In this document: piece by piece, positions 1 to 8,037 of the stretch | How positions within the stretch are numbered: the first letter of the stretch is position 1 | How the letters are laid out: each line of letters opens with the position of its first letter | Assembly (NCBI GenBank): GCA_949283235.1 | Contig: CASDRY010000013.1 | Location: 1-43,177, forward strand | Length of the DNA: 43,177 nucleotides | DNA from: an uncultured Spirochaetales bacterium | Lineage (GTDB): Bacteria > Spirochaetota > Spirochaetia > Sphaerochaetales > Sphaerochaetaceae | Direction of reading: 5' to 3' | Notes under the pieces: model-generated | Told to the model about the DNA's origin: nothing | Database searches by the model: none | The model's input: the letters and a program-made list of their open reading frames with translations, nothing else | Made by a program: the position numbers and the translations under genes

Positions 1-49
1 CTATCAACATAGCAGCAGTAGAAACAAAGAAGAGAAGAGCCAGACACTG

Positions 50-73
50 AAAAACCGGGGAGAATCTCCCCGG
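50..73 (-). terminator. Rho-independent terminator after the first lipoprotein gene
   Basis: On the minus strand a GC-rich inverted repeat (CCGGGGAGA and its complement around one central base) is followed directly by five T. It lies 24 bases after the stop codon of the 98..1402 gene. Confidence 0.85.
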
Positions 74-97
74 CTACTATGAAAACTTCAAATTATC

Positions 98-1402
98 TCA
101 GAATTCCAGCAACTCATGGACATCTGCCCATTTTACATCAACACCATCTGCTGTAATTACACATTCTGCATCTGACGCTGGTAGATAGAACTCTCTTATG
201 TAAATTTCCCATGTTGAGCTGTCTGGATCGATGACACATGGATTGCTATAATCCTCCCATGTCAAACCTTCAATTCCAAGTTCAAACTCGTTCTCTCCAT
301 CAGATACAGTCACACCTGTTATATCTATATCATAGTCATTCAGTACAAGACAAATATTATAATCAAGCCAAGGTGTAATATCTGCACTGCTAGTATGGAG
401 TTTTACTGTTCCATTTTTAACTGTATATGAACTTCCTTCAGGAAAGCACTCAGCGGTACCACTTTCAGGAACATCATATTCAATTGTCATATCCCAAGAT
501 GGATCATAGAATTGTCCGTAAATCCGCATTTCACCACCATCAGACAAATTGAAAGTTAGCGTATCACCACCCTGAAGTTTATCGAATAAAGCTGTACCAA
601 TATCTACAGCAGACTGTCCTTCCTCTACGCCAAAGGCTTCCATTATCTCATCTTTGTTTGCAATGAGATAGCTTGAAATAGCGTCCTTGTTAAGCTCATT
701 CAGGAAAGATGCAACAAGTGACGTATAATATTCTATGCCATCTACAGTAACTTCAATGCTAGGATTAAGATTGCTTATGTTTTCCCGCAATTCACTGCTA
801 TTAACATTATCGGAAGAGATATCAATAGTTACTCCATCATGAATTGAACCTGTAACACAATTAGCATTTTTGGCAGTTGCTGTTATGGAAATTGCAGTTG
901 TATTTGTTGGTAAAGATGTATCCTGAGATATCTTCACTGCACCACTGCCTGTAATTGATATAACAGCTTCAACAGAAGTTTCTACTCCACTTTCAATGCT
1001 TATTGTGAGAGCATTGAGATTTAGTGTTCCTTCTGAAACAGTGAAAAGAACAAACCCTGTTGTTTCATCAAGAAGAGAAATATCTGCATTGGTTTTACCG
1101 CTTGTAGAAGCTACGATATCGATATTGCCAGTAAAGGTCAGGCTCTTAGAAATGGGGATAGTCTCCTCATCTGTAGAAACTTTAAAACCATCATTGAAGT
1201 GAATTGTATCTCCATTATCAGCATTGTTTATGGCTTTTTTTAATCCATTGTAGTCGCTTACATCGAATGTTGTGGAGGTATTACCACCATCACCTGGCAT
1301 TATTATCACTGGAGGTAATCCCCCTGGATATGAGTTGTTATTGCATGATGAAAAACATGCAACAAGGAATACAGACAAAAGTACTACAGCTATCTTACGC
1401 AT
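98..1402 (-). CDS. Putative surface lipoprotein, phase-variable promoter
   Basis: This 434-residue protein has a lipoprotein-type signal: MRK, a hydrophobic stretch, then two candidate lipobox cysteines (LVAC at 13-16 and FSSC at 17-20). A Gly/Pro-rich linker follows, then an FDVS motif near residue 47. The linker and FDVS motif recur in the next gene upstream, so the two share a related N-terminal module. The remainder is rich in Ser, Thr, Asn and Asp with beta-type sequence and no family I recognise. The ATG at 1402 is supported by an AGGAGG ribosome site 7 nt upstream. Its promoter contains a G9 tract. Likely an outer-surface protein; function unknown. Confidence 0.8.
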   Translation of the reverse strand: MRKIAVVLLSVFLVACFSSCNNNSYPGGLPPVIIMPGDGGNTSTTFDVSDYNGLKKAINNADNGDTIHFNDGFKVSTDEETIPISKSLTFTGNIDIVASTSGKTNADISLLDETTGFVLFTVSEGTLNLNALTISIESGVETSVEAVISITGSGAVKISQDTSLPTNTTAISITATAKNANCVTGSIHDGVTIDISSDNVNSSELRENISNLNPSIEVTVDGIEYYTSLVASFLNELNKDAISSYLIANKDEIMEAFGVEEGQSAVDIGTALFDKLQGGDTLTFNLSDGGEMRIYGQFYDPSWDMTIEYDVPESGTAECFPEGSSYTVKNGTVKLHTSSADITPWLDYNICLVLNDYDIDITGVTVSDGENEFELGIEGLTWEDYSNPCVIDPDSSTWEIYIREFYLPASDAECVITADGVDVKWADVHELLEF

Positions 1403-1420
1403 AGAATCCTCCTATGCTCA

Positions 1421-1448
1421 AATATACCCCCCCCCAGTACATTGTCAA
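1421..1448 (-). promoter_or_regulatory. Promoter with a G9 tract in the -35/-10 spacer
   Basis: On the minus strand a perfect TTGACA (-35, 1443-1448) and TATATT (-10, 1421-1426) are separated by 16 bases, of which nine are an uninterrupted G run (1427-1435). It lies just upstream of the AGGAGG ribosome site of the 98..1402 gene. Slipped-strand change of the G run would alter the spacer (10 G would give the optimal 17), the classic layout of a phase-variable promoter. Confidence 0.8.
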
Positions 1449-1566
1449 GAATAATTTTCTTCTCCACTCATAAATTGATAGTTAAAGTTCTTAGTATAGA
1501 TAAATGCTATCAACACAGATGCCGTAAAATAAGGAAGAAAAGAGAACAATTCAAGAAATGAGCCGA

Positions 1567-1586
1567 TGCAAATACACCGGCCCATA
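1567..1586 (-). terminator. Possible weak terminator after the GLUG lipoprotein gene
   Basis: On the minus strand, just after the stop of the 1593..3683 gene, a 7-bp stem (GCCGGTG with CATCGGC, one G-T pair) forms around a short loop. It is followed only by a poor T-rich stretch, so termination strength is uncertain. Confidence 0.4.
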
Positions 1587-1592
1587 TGCAAC

Positions 1593-3683
1593 TCACTTTG
1601 CAACGATAATCAAAGGTAAGCTATCTTTAGTGGCTGAATCTTCATTCTCGATGTACTGGTATTCAATACCATTTTCTGTCAAGGCAGCATTCATAGCTTC
1701 CATTGCACTATCCCATGTAACTGTAGAGCCATCAACAGCTTTGATATCATCACCATTTTTGCCAGAATCCTGTCCAATTCCGTTCTCTACTCCATCACAT
1801 GGCTTCCAATAGCAAACTTGATACTTATCACTGTTTCCTAATCCAGCAATACCACCCATAGAAGTTTGTCCATTACACAGATTACCTACGTTAGAACAGG
1901 CAACTATGCTTCCATAAGAAACACCAGCAATACCACCCTGATAACCACTATAAGAAATATCACCTGCATTAATACATCCGATGATTGTTCCAGAAGAATT
2001 TCCAGCAATTCCACCATTTGGAGAACCAACTCCATTTCCGTTTATCGCCAAGAAACTTACACAAGCTCTTATCATGCCTTTGTTGGTACCAGCTATTCCT
2101 CCTTGTGTAGCACCTCTAATTGTCTTACCTGAAACAACACAATTCTCGATTGTTCCATTGTTTACGCCAGCAATACCACCTGCAGTTGAAGTTCCAGTAA
2201 GTGTAACATCTTCAATATTCAGATTAACAACTTTTCCTGTTTCTCCAATTTCACCAAATAATCCAGCATTGTCACTATCAATTGTTGCACCTTTAATAGT
2301 ATACCCATTGCCATCAAATACGCCTGTAAAAGGAGTCTCTTTTGACCCTATTGGTGTCCAATTTGAAGTTGAATATGTTGCGGGAAGTTCTGAAAGATCT
2401 ATGTCATAAGCTAGAACTGTTGTTTTTGTCAGGATATCATCCTGCTTTGCCCATGCTAGGAATCCTTCAGGTGTATAAACAGTATAGCTATCTCCATCTT
2501 CTTCCAAACCACCTTCAGGGATATACAACTGCTCCTCTTCACCATCAACAAGCTGTAAATAACAATAACTACCACGCCAAGCTTTGTTATCCTTGATGTA
2601 ATTAATCAGATTCTGGTCATCTGTACGAAGGATAGTCTTGCTCTTGTTTTCAGCATCAGTCTTAATACTTGAAACAAATACATCGAGGGCGTTTTCATCA
2701 TTCAGAAGCTGTATTTGGGTTCCTTCTGTTACTGTCACATCAGTTTCTGGAGAATATCCTCCATTACCTACACTATTTTCCGTTTCTGCATTACCAATTA
2801 CCAAAGCCGCATAAGCAACACCATTACCCTGACCCCAAGGCACTGTATCTGCATAACCATAATAACTGGAATCTGGTACTGGTGTTTTTGATAATGAAGT
2901 TATTGAACCACCAGAAATCTTTGCTGTTCCACCACGGACAATGACGCCTTGGATGCCTCCTGTTATATCACAATTCGTGATTTCAAGAGTTCCTTTAACA
3001 TTGAACAACACGGCAGCACTTGTTGCACATGCTGAAGTATCTATCTCACTATCTACAAGCTTAATCAGTAAATCATCACTGAGATTATCTTTCGCATTAG
3101 TTGTAACTCCATATGCACCACCAACTACAATCTTAGATGAGTTTACTGTAAAGGACGAAGCAACATCATCAACAAAGAATCCTGTATGATTTGAATAGTA
3201 ATCGACATTATTCAGAGTAAGGGAGGATCCTTCCATTACAGCGATTCCTCCAGAAACAGGATCATTTCCAGATTCATTTATCTCAATGTCATAATTATCA
3301 TCTCTAACACCATTGATAGTAAGGGATGAGCCATTTGTTACTGTAATAGCACTCTGCCCACTACCTTCAGCTGAATATGGATAAGAAAGAGAAAGCTTGT
3401 GCCCAGCAAGATCGATGGTATAAGATCGTCCATCATCAAAGTAAAAAGGATTTTCACTAGAGGCAGCATCAACTGTCATCGTGACATTTGCTTCAAGTCT
3501 GACTCTCCCTTTTTCTTTCAGGACATTTTCCAATTCCGTTGCATTGGAAACGTCAAACTCTGATTCAGTATCATCAAAGAAATAAGGCGGTAGAGGAATT
3601 ATACCCCCCCCAGTATATTGTTGACAGCCTGTTATGACTACCAGTATGGCCAACATCAGGGCCGCAAAACGATATTTAACCAT
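1593..3683 (-). CDS. GLUG-repeat surface lipoprotein with in-frame G8 tract
   Basis: A 696-residue lipoprotein. Residues 1-20 form a signal peptide ending in the lipobox ITGC (Cys20). A Gly-rich stretch encoded by eight consecutive G (3604-3611) follows, then a Pro-rich linker and FDVS. The middle is beta-rich with repeated short turns like a right-handed beta helix. The C-terminal half carries several GLUG-type repeats (GGIAG followed by a short loop and xIxxCxxxG, roughly residues 480-640), typical of bacterial surface proteins and adhesins. The start is the ATG at 3683 with GGAGG just upstream, rather than the in-frame TTG at 3695. As read, the G tract is in frame; gain or loss of one G would truncate the protein soon after Cys20. 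Probably surface-exposed; ligand unknown. Confidence 0.85.
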   Translation of the reverse strand: MVKYRFAALMLAILVVITGCQQYTGGGIIPLPPYFFDDTESEFDVSNATELENVLKEKGRVRLEANVTMTVDAASSENPFYFDDGRSYTIDLAGHKLSLSYPYSAEGSGQSAITVTNGSSLTINGVRDDNYDIEINESGNDPVSGGIAVMEGSSLTLNNVDYYSNHTGFFVDDVASSFTVNSSKIVVGGAYGVTTNAKDNLSDDLLIKLVDSEIDTSACATSAAVLFNVKGTLEITNCDITGGIQGVIVRGGTAKISGGSITSLSKTPVPDSSYYGYADTVPWGQGNGVAYAALVIGNAETENSVGNGGYSPETDVTVTEGTQIQLLNDENALDVFVSSIKTDAENKSKTILRTDDQNLINYIKDNKAWRGSYCYLQLVDGEEEQLYIPEGGLEEDGDSYTVYTPEGFLAWAKQDDILTKTTVLAYDIDLSELPATYSTSNWTPIGSKETPFTGVFDGNGYTIKGATIDSDNAGLFGEIGETGKVVNLNIEDVTLTGTSTAGGIAGVNNGTIENCVVSGKTIRGATQGGIAGTNKGMIRACVSFLAINGNGVGSPNGGIAGNSSGTIIGCINAGDISYSGYQGGIAGVSYGSIVACSNVGNLCNGQTSMGGIAGLGNSDKYQVCYWKPCDGVENGIGQDSGKNGDDIKAVDGSTVTWDSAMEAMNAALTENGIEYQYIENEDSATKDSLPLIIVAK
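3604..3611 (-). repeat. G8 homopolymer inside the coding start (contingency tract)
   Basis: Eight consecutive G on the minus strand encode the Gly-Gly-Gly just after the lipoprotein cysteine. The tract is flanked by ACAAT-A-TACT and TATA-A-TT, nearly the same context as the G9 tract at 1427-1435. A slippage-prone tract this early in the frame is typical of translational phase variation. Confidence 0.75.
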
Positions 3684-3700
3684 ATCATCCTCCAAAAATA

Positions 3701-3729
3701 ATAGTATCGAGGAATTTATATGGCTTCAA
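3701..3729 (-). promoter_or_regulatory. Probable promoter of the GLUG lipoprotein gene
   Basis: TTGAAG (3724-3729) and TACTAT (3701-3706) are 17 bases apart on the minus strand, each matching 4 of 6 consensus positions. They end 17 bases before the ATG at 3683, leaving room for the GGAGG ribosome site. Confidence 0.5.
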
Positions 3730-3765
3730 TAAAATGCTATCTCATCCATAGTGAAAAAGTTGATT

Positions 3766-3793
3766 AAAAGGCAGTACTGAATCCAATACTGCC
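3766..3793 (-). terminator. Terminator after the methyltransferase gene
   Basis: On the minus strand a 7-bp stem GGCAGTA/TACTGCC with a 10-nt loop is followed by TTTTAAT. It lies directly after the stop codon of the 3805..5490 gene. Confidence 0.75.
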
Positions 3794-3804
3794 CATTGAG
3801 AATC

Positions 3805-5490
3805 TCAGTCTTCGCTGTCGTCCCTGATCTCTGTGTTCTTAAGCCAGGAAACATCAGCTGTATCACGATTCTTTGTGATCATGAAGGAATCATAGCCATA
3901 TGGCTTAGGAGCATTTCTTCTCCTTCTCTGGTCTCCGAACGGACGGCGATCCTCTCCAGTTTCAGAGTATCTTGAAGGACGGCGGTCTCCCCTTCTATCT
4001 CCGCGATACATTCTGCCTGTCTCGTTATCCCAATCACGCTCGCGGCGAGGTCTGTCATCACCACGTCTTCCAGGCCAGCCCTCACGCTGTCTATAGCTTT
4101 CCTTCTCGCCATAAGGTCTTCTTTCTCTATCGTAATCATCGCGATAGCGTGGTCTATCTGAGTAATAGCTGTCCCTTGAGCGGTAATCATCACGATAGCG
4201 AGGTCTGTCATAATCACGGCCACGATCATTATAGCGGTCACGGCGGTAATCATCGTCATATCTTCTTGGACGATCATAGCCACGATCGCGATCACCTGAA
4301 CGATAACCTCTGTCTCTGCCGCGATCATTTCTCCAGCCATCGCCTCTTCTCTCATATGAGCCGCGGCCATCTCTGTCGCCGCCCCTTCTCTCATAAGAGC
4401 GTCTTGGCTCTCTTTCCTCTGCTTTCTTCTCTGCAGGTCTATCTGCCTGCTCCGTAGCTGTCTCTTCAAATGACAGTCTCTCTACTTTCTCTTCATCCAT
4501 TCTTCTACTCTTCTTCGCGGCAGGTCTTTCCTTTACTTCCTTCATCTCTGCCGTCTTCTTCATCATCCATACCCTCAGTCCACTTCTCTTTGCAGAGAAT
4601 CCCTGGGCATGCACATCATCTGTAATCTCTACCGTTTTCCAATAAGGCTTGAGAAGTGTCTTGGCAAAACTGAAATCCTTCAGATTTTCCGAGAACAGCA
4701 CCACTCCACCTGCTGCAAGTATCCTGCTTATCAGGAAAAGATATTCAAGATAATCCTTCTGCACATCAAAGTCATCTGCTTTATGAGAATTCGAGAATGC
4801 AGGCGGATCGAATATGACTATATCATAACGTTCCCCATCTTCGTAAGCTTTCTTGAGATAGCTTTTCGCATCGGATGCGACAGTTCTGTATTTTGCCTTA
4901 TCAATAAACCCATTCTTCTCAAGATTTCTCTCAGCCCATGAAGTATAAACATTGGACAAGTCAACGGAAACGACATTCTCCGCTCCACCTTCTGCCGCAT
5001 AGACTGAAAACGCTCCTGTATATGAGAAAAGATTCAGAACCCTCATCGACTGCGAGATATTCATAATCTCCGAGCGGGTTATAGCCTGATCAAGGAAAAG
5101 TCCGGTATCAGTATAGCTGAGAAGCTCTACTCCAAAGGTGAGGCCATTTTCCTTCACATCAAGGCGAAGCGACTCCTCTCCTTTCTCATGCTGCTCCCTT
5201 CCTTCCCTCTTCTTTCTCTCCCTCCAGATTATCCTGGAATGCTCAACATACATGAATCTGGAAATAAGGTCAGTAGCTATAACCTTATCCTCTTCAGCCA
5301 TTCCACCATCGCTGTAATCAACAACAAGGGCATAAGGGCCATAGAAATCAATAGTCAGCGGAAAAGAGTGAAGATTCCTGTCATAGACCCTGACAGCTGT
5401 AGAATCTGTATTCTTCATCCATCTATGCCCTTCCAGAGCACCATGCTTAAGGAGTTTGGAAAAATCCTTCTTCTCGAAATCTTCTATCAT
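3805..5490 (-). CDS. SAM-dependent rRNA-type methyltransferase with long R/D/Y/G-rich tail
   Basis: Residues 1-312 resemble class I SAM-dependent 23S rRNA methyltransferases of the RlmI/RlmK type: a glycine motif (LNLFSYTGAF, 152-161), the acidic VSVDLS strand (174-179) and the catalytic-loop motif DPPAF (228-232). Residues about 313-535 form a low-complexity tail dominated by Arg, Asp, Tyr and Gly, with many RRGD-, YDRPR- and RYRDD-like repeats. The last 25 or so residues turn ordinary again (YGYDSFMITKN...). The usual enzyme ends near the start of the tail, so this protein is almost twice family length. The tail is probably disordered and RNA-binding (inference). Exact target base unknown. 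The ATG at 5490 is preceded by GAGG-like sequence at awkward spacing, so the start is moderately certain. Confidence 0.85.
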   Translation of the reverse strand: MIEDFEKKDFSKLLKHGALEGHRWMKNTDSTAVRVYDRNLHSFPLTIDFYGPYALVVDYSDGGMAEEDKVIATDLISRFMYVEHSRIIWRERKKREGREQHEKGEESLRLDVKENGLTFGVELLSYTDTGLFLDQAITRSEIMNISQSMRVLNLFSYTGAFSVYAAEGGAENVVSVDLSNVYTSWAERNLEKNGFIDKAKYRTVASDAKSYLKKAYEDGERYDIVIFDPPAFSNSHKADDFDVQKDYLEYLFLISRILAAGGVVLFSENLKDFSFAKTLLKPYWKTVEITDDVHAQGFSAKRSGLRVWMMKKTAEMKEVKERPAAKKSRRMDEEKVERLSFEETATEQADRPAEKKAEEREPRRSYERRGGDRDGRGSYERRGDGWRNDRGRDRGYRSGDRDRGYDRPRRYDDDYRRDRYNDRGRDYDRPRYRDDYRSRDSYYSDRPRYRDDYDRERRPYGEKESYRQREGWPGRRGDDRPRRERDWDNETGRMYRGDRRGDRRPSRYSETGEDRRPFGDQRRRRNAPKPYGYDSFMITKNRDTADVSWLKNTEIRDDSED

Positions 5491-5575
5491 AACCTCTATA
5501 TCCTCTGATCCATCAAAGCAGAATCACTTTTAAAGTATTATGCCAAAGATGTAAAGCCCAGATGGAAAGGGACAA

Positions 5576-7492
5576 TCAGCTTCTTAGCTCCTCCTCATCA
5601 AGGATAACCTCATCTCCATCCACCACAAGTGTGATATCAGCGCAATCCGGATTACCTCCTGCCCTTACAGCTTCAAGATCATCGGAGAATGAGAATACAG
5701 TTACAACCCTCTTATCCTTTCCAGTTACCCTGTATTCAAGCCTGTCCACAGCTTTGTACATTCCCTGTTCCTTTCCTGTAGCTACATAACCTCCGACCGG
5801 ATACATAGCTCCTCTTGTAACAGAAAGCTCTCCACCCTCAGAAAATGCTACTGAGATATCATCATAAAGAGCAGATGTACGTGCTATTGATAATCTCATT
5901 GAATCGCAATGCCAGAGATAGCAATACTCATGCTCCGCATCGCTTTCTGTTCTATCAACAACAATAAAGACTGGCTGTTTTAATCCTGGATGCTTTTTGA
6001 CAAGATAAACGCTTCTTCTCCACACTGCAGGACTTGATTCATCATCCCCATACGGACCGGAATACATTCCCTCTGCCCAGTCCACGCTTTCAGATATCTT
6101 CCATTTCAGATCAGAAAGCTTATCTATATCCTCATCATTCCACTTATAGCTTTTTCTCCTGTTCTGTCCCATTCCATCGATGATCAGGACATTGTGATCA
6201 AAAGAGGACAAAGTGTGCTTCCTCATCGGAGAGTCATCATAAGCATAGCAGCCACCTTCCGTGATCACCCTCTTCCTGCCATTGGAGACAATGAGGGAAA
6301 GCTTGTCCTCATGCTGATGCCCCCTTCCAAACGGAGCTGAATCGAGAAGTGCATAAAGATCATAATCCTTCCAGCCTGTACGGAATACAAAGAAGCCTGA
6401 ATAAGGCAGAGCGATTGAATCATAATCAGGAGCTTTTCCTTCCTTTCCTTCTGTAGCCCCCCATAAAAGAAGCGGGTTATCAAAAAGCCTTGTCTTTGGC
6501 TTGAGAAGCTCACTTACCTTGCTATCCGATCCATCGTTGATATCAGGAAGAGCTCCATCGGGTTCCATCAAAGCTATATTCACTTCTGATGCTTTTTCTA
6601 TTACAGAGAAAAGAGACGATGGCATCTCGGTATCGAAAACCTGAAGCATCTCAAGAAGTCTCTGGTAATTATTGACAGCAACTTCATGATAACAGGTTGT
6701 CAGCTCATACTGGAATCCATCCTTATAGAACTGCTTCTTAGCCTCTTCCTCCATTGCATTTATAGAGAAAGCTCTCCACTCATCAGCTTTCTTCAGGAAA
6801 GGGAAAAGCACCGCGATATGTGCAAGCCCATTCATCTCCATCAAAAGCCAGTTTCCATGCATATGGTTTCTCTGGAGCCTCTCTCCATGCTGATTCAGCG
6901 ATACAGCGATCTTCAGAAGGAGCTCATCTGAAAAATCCTTATAGAATGAGTAGATGAAATAAGGCCAGTTCGCTCCCATTCTTATACCGCACTCTATTGT
7001 TCTCCAGGTATCTGTAGCATCTCCCGGAACATCTGCAGCAGGAGGCGGACAGGTATCAATCCAGGATGAAAGAAGCGCGGATGCTGCTTCTGCGTACTTC
7101 TTATCCCCTGTGAGCCTATATTCATGAGCAAGATGTTTTATGTCATTATGACGTGAAAGCTGCCATGTCCATTCTTTGTATCCATTGTATGTAGGATTGG
7201 AGTGCCAATCGACAGAGTTCACGGAACCAAAGACCGATGGAATTCCAACTGAAATAAGAGTTCCCGAGGAAATTCTATCTGCAGCTTCTTTATCACTTTC
7301 AGCTGGAAGCTTATAGATATTCTCCGGCTTCTCATATGGAATCGAAAAAAAGCGTTCGGAGGTCGAATCAAGATAGGAACGGAAGAAGGAAGCGAATGCT
7401 GATACCGCCTCCTCATCACGCACAGAATAAAGTTCCTTTACACCAGGAAAGGACTCGTTGAGGATATTCAGGATTACAGTTTTCTGAGTCAT
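5576..7492 (-). CDS. Heparinase II/III-like polysaccharide lyase
   Basis: A 638-residue protein with the two-part layout of heparinase II/III-like lyases. An alpha-helical toroid N-terminal half carries RNHMHGNW (about 208-215) and YHEVAVNNYQ (about 268-277). A beta-rich C-terminal half opens with GHQHEDKLS (about 391-399), a family signature. The family cleaves uronic-acid polysaccharides by beta-elimination. No signal peptide is visible, so it probably acts in the cytoplasm on imported oligosaccharides. I chose the ATG at 7492: a TATGAT hexamer lies exactly 6 nt upstream, suggesting a leaderless transcript, whereas the in-frame TTG at 7510 would lie upstream of that promoter. It is divergent from 7564. 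Substrate unknown. Confidence 0.85.
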   Translation of the reverse strand: MTQKTVILNILNESFPGVKELYSVRDEEAVSAFASFFRSYLDSTSERFFSIPYEKPENIYKLPAESDKEAADRISSGTLISVGIPSVFGSVNSVDWHSNPTYNGYKEWTWQLSRHNDIKHLAHEYRLTGDKKYAEAASALLSSWIDTCPPPAADVPGDATDTWRTIECGIRMGANWPYFIYSFYKDFSDELLLKIAVSLNQHGERLQRNHMHGNWLLMEMNGLAHIAVLFPFLKKADEWRAFSINAMEEEAKKQFYKDGFQYELTTCYHEVAVNNYQRLLEMLQVFDTEMPSSLFSVIEKASEVNIALMEPDGALPDINDGSDSKVSELLKPKTRLFDNPLLLWGATEGKEGKAPDYDSIALPYSGFFVFRTGWKDYDLYALLDSAPFGRGHQHEDKLSLIVSNGRKRVITEGGCYAYDDSPMRKHTLSSFDHNVLIIDGMGQNRRKSYKWNDEDIDKLSDLKWKISESVDWAEGMYSGPYGDDESSPAVWRRSVYLVKKHPGLKQPVFIVVDRTESDAEHEYCYLWHCDSMRLSIARTSALYDDISVAFSEGGELSVTRGAMYPVGGYVATGKEQGMYKAVDRLEYRVTGKDKRVVTVFSFSDDLEAVRAGGNPDCADITLVVDGDEVILDEEELRS

Positions 7493-7498
7493 AGTACA

Positions 7499-7504
7499 AT
7501 CATA
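7499..7504 (-). promoter_or_regulatory. -10 element, leaderless geometry (heparinase-like gene)
   Basis: TATGAT on the minus strand (5 of 6 consensus) lies 6 nt before the ATG at 7492, which would place the transcript start on the ATG. No Shine-Dalgarno sequence at usable spacing. Confidence 0.55.
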
Positions 7505-7551
7505 CTCCAATACTGATGGTGCGACCAGTTGTTGGACTCTATTCTGTAAGC

Positions 7552-7557
7552 TACAAT
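7552..7557 (+). promoter_or_regulatory. -10 element, leaderless geometry (7564 operon)
   Basis: TACAAT (5 of 6) lies 6 nt before the ATG at 7564. A weak TTGTTG is found 17 nt further upstream (7529-7534). No ribosome site is present before this ATG. Confidence 0.6.
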
Positions 7558-7563
7558 TGAGCC

Positions 7564-8037
7564 ATGGATACAGGAGATACGATTGCTTTCCTGAAGGAAA
7601 GAGAGGAGAAACTAGGCTCTCCGATCAGATTCAAGACATACACTCCATGGTTTGCCAAACTCGGGGGTGAGAGACGGGACTGGGGAGTGTTCCTATATAC
7701 AGATGGGAAAACCATAATCTATGAGGATTTCGATAGAGAACCCATGATACTTGGCATTCCCATTCCAGGCAGGAAAAAGAAAGAGGAGTATGTGAAGCTT
7801 GAAGCTTCATTTCCTGTCTCTGCGATAAAAGCAATAGACAGGGTAACCCGCCACGATGCGGAAGCTTCTCTCAGAAAAGAATATGATGTATCCAGAAGCG
7901 CTGGAATCATGAGCAAAGCACTTAGAAAGCTTGTGACGAAGATAACGCTGGAAGATGGAAGTGTTTACTTCCTTGAGACAATGGATCATAAGAAATTCAA
8001 AGAAATGATAGAGACTTTCCAGAAGGAGGAAAGATGA
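7564..8037 (+). CDS. Conserved small protein of unknown function
   Basis: A soluble 157-residue protein with no signal peptide or membrane segment. It has an N-terminal helix and a central beta-rich part with repeated 'strand-charged-turn' pattern (WGVFLYTDGKTIIYEDF, then ASFPVSAIKAIDR), ending in a helix. The pattern recalls small PH-like folds, but I do not recognise the family. It is first in an operon with the phosphomannomutase gene, overlapping it by ATGA (8034-8037), so translation is coupled. Confidence 0.75.
   Translation: MDTGDTIAFLKEREEKLGSPIRFKTYTPWFAKLGGERRDWGVFLYTDGKTIIYEDFDREPMILGIPIPGRKKKEEYVKLEASFPVSAIKAIDRVTRHDAEASLRKEYDVSRSAGIMSKALRKLVTKITLEDGSVYFLETMDHKKFKEMIETFQKEER

Noticed and set aside
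1981..2409. A 142-codon plus-strand open frame inside the GLUG lipoprotein gene
   Set aside because: It is antisense to the GLUG repeats and its Pro/Ile pattern is explained by reading them backwards.
3879..4469. Open frames of 160 to 196 codons on both strands over the methyltransferase tail
   Set aside because: They are by-products of the repetitive tail sequence and share its low complexity; the protein-coding frame is the one continuous with the enzyme.
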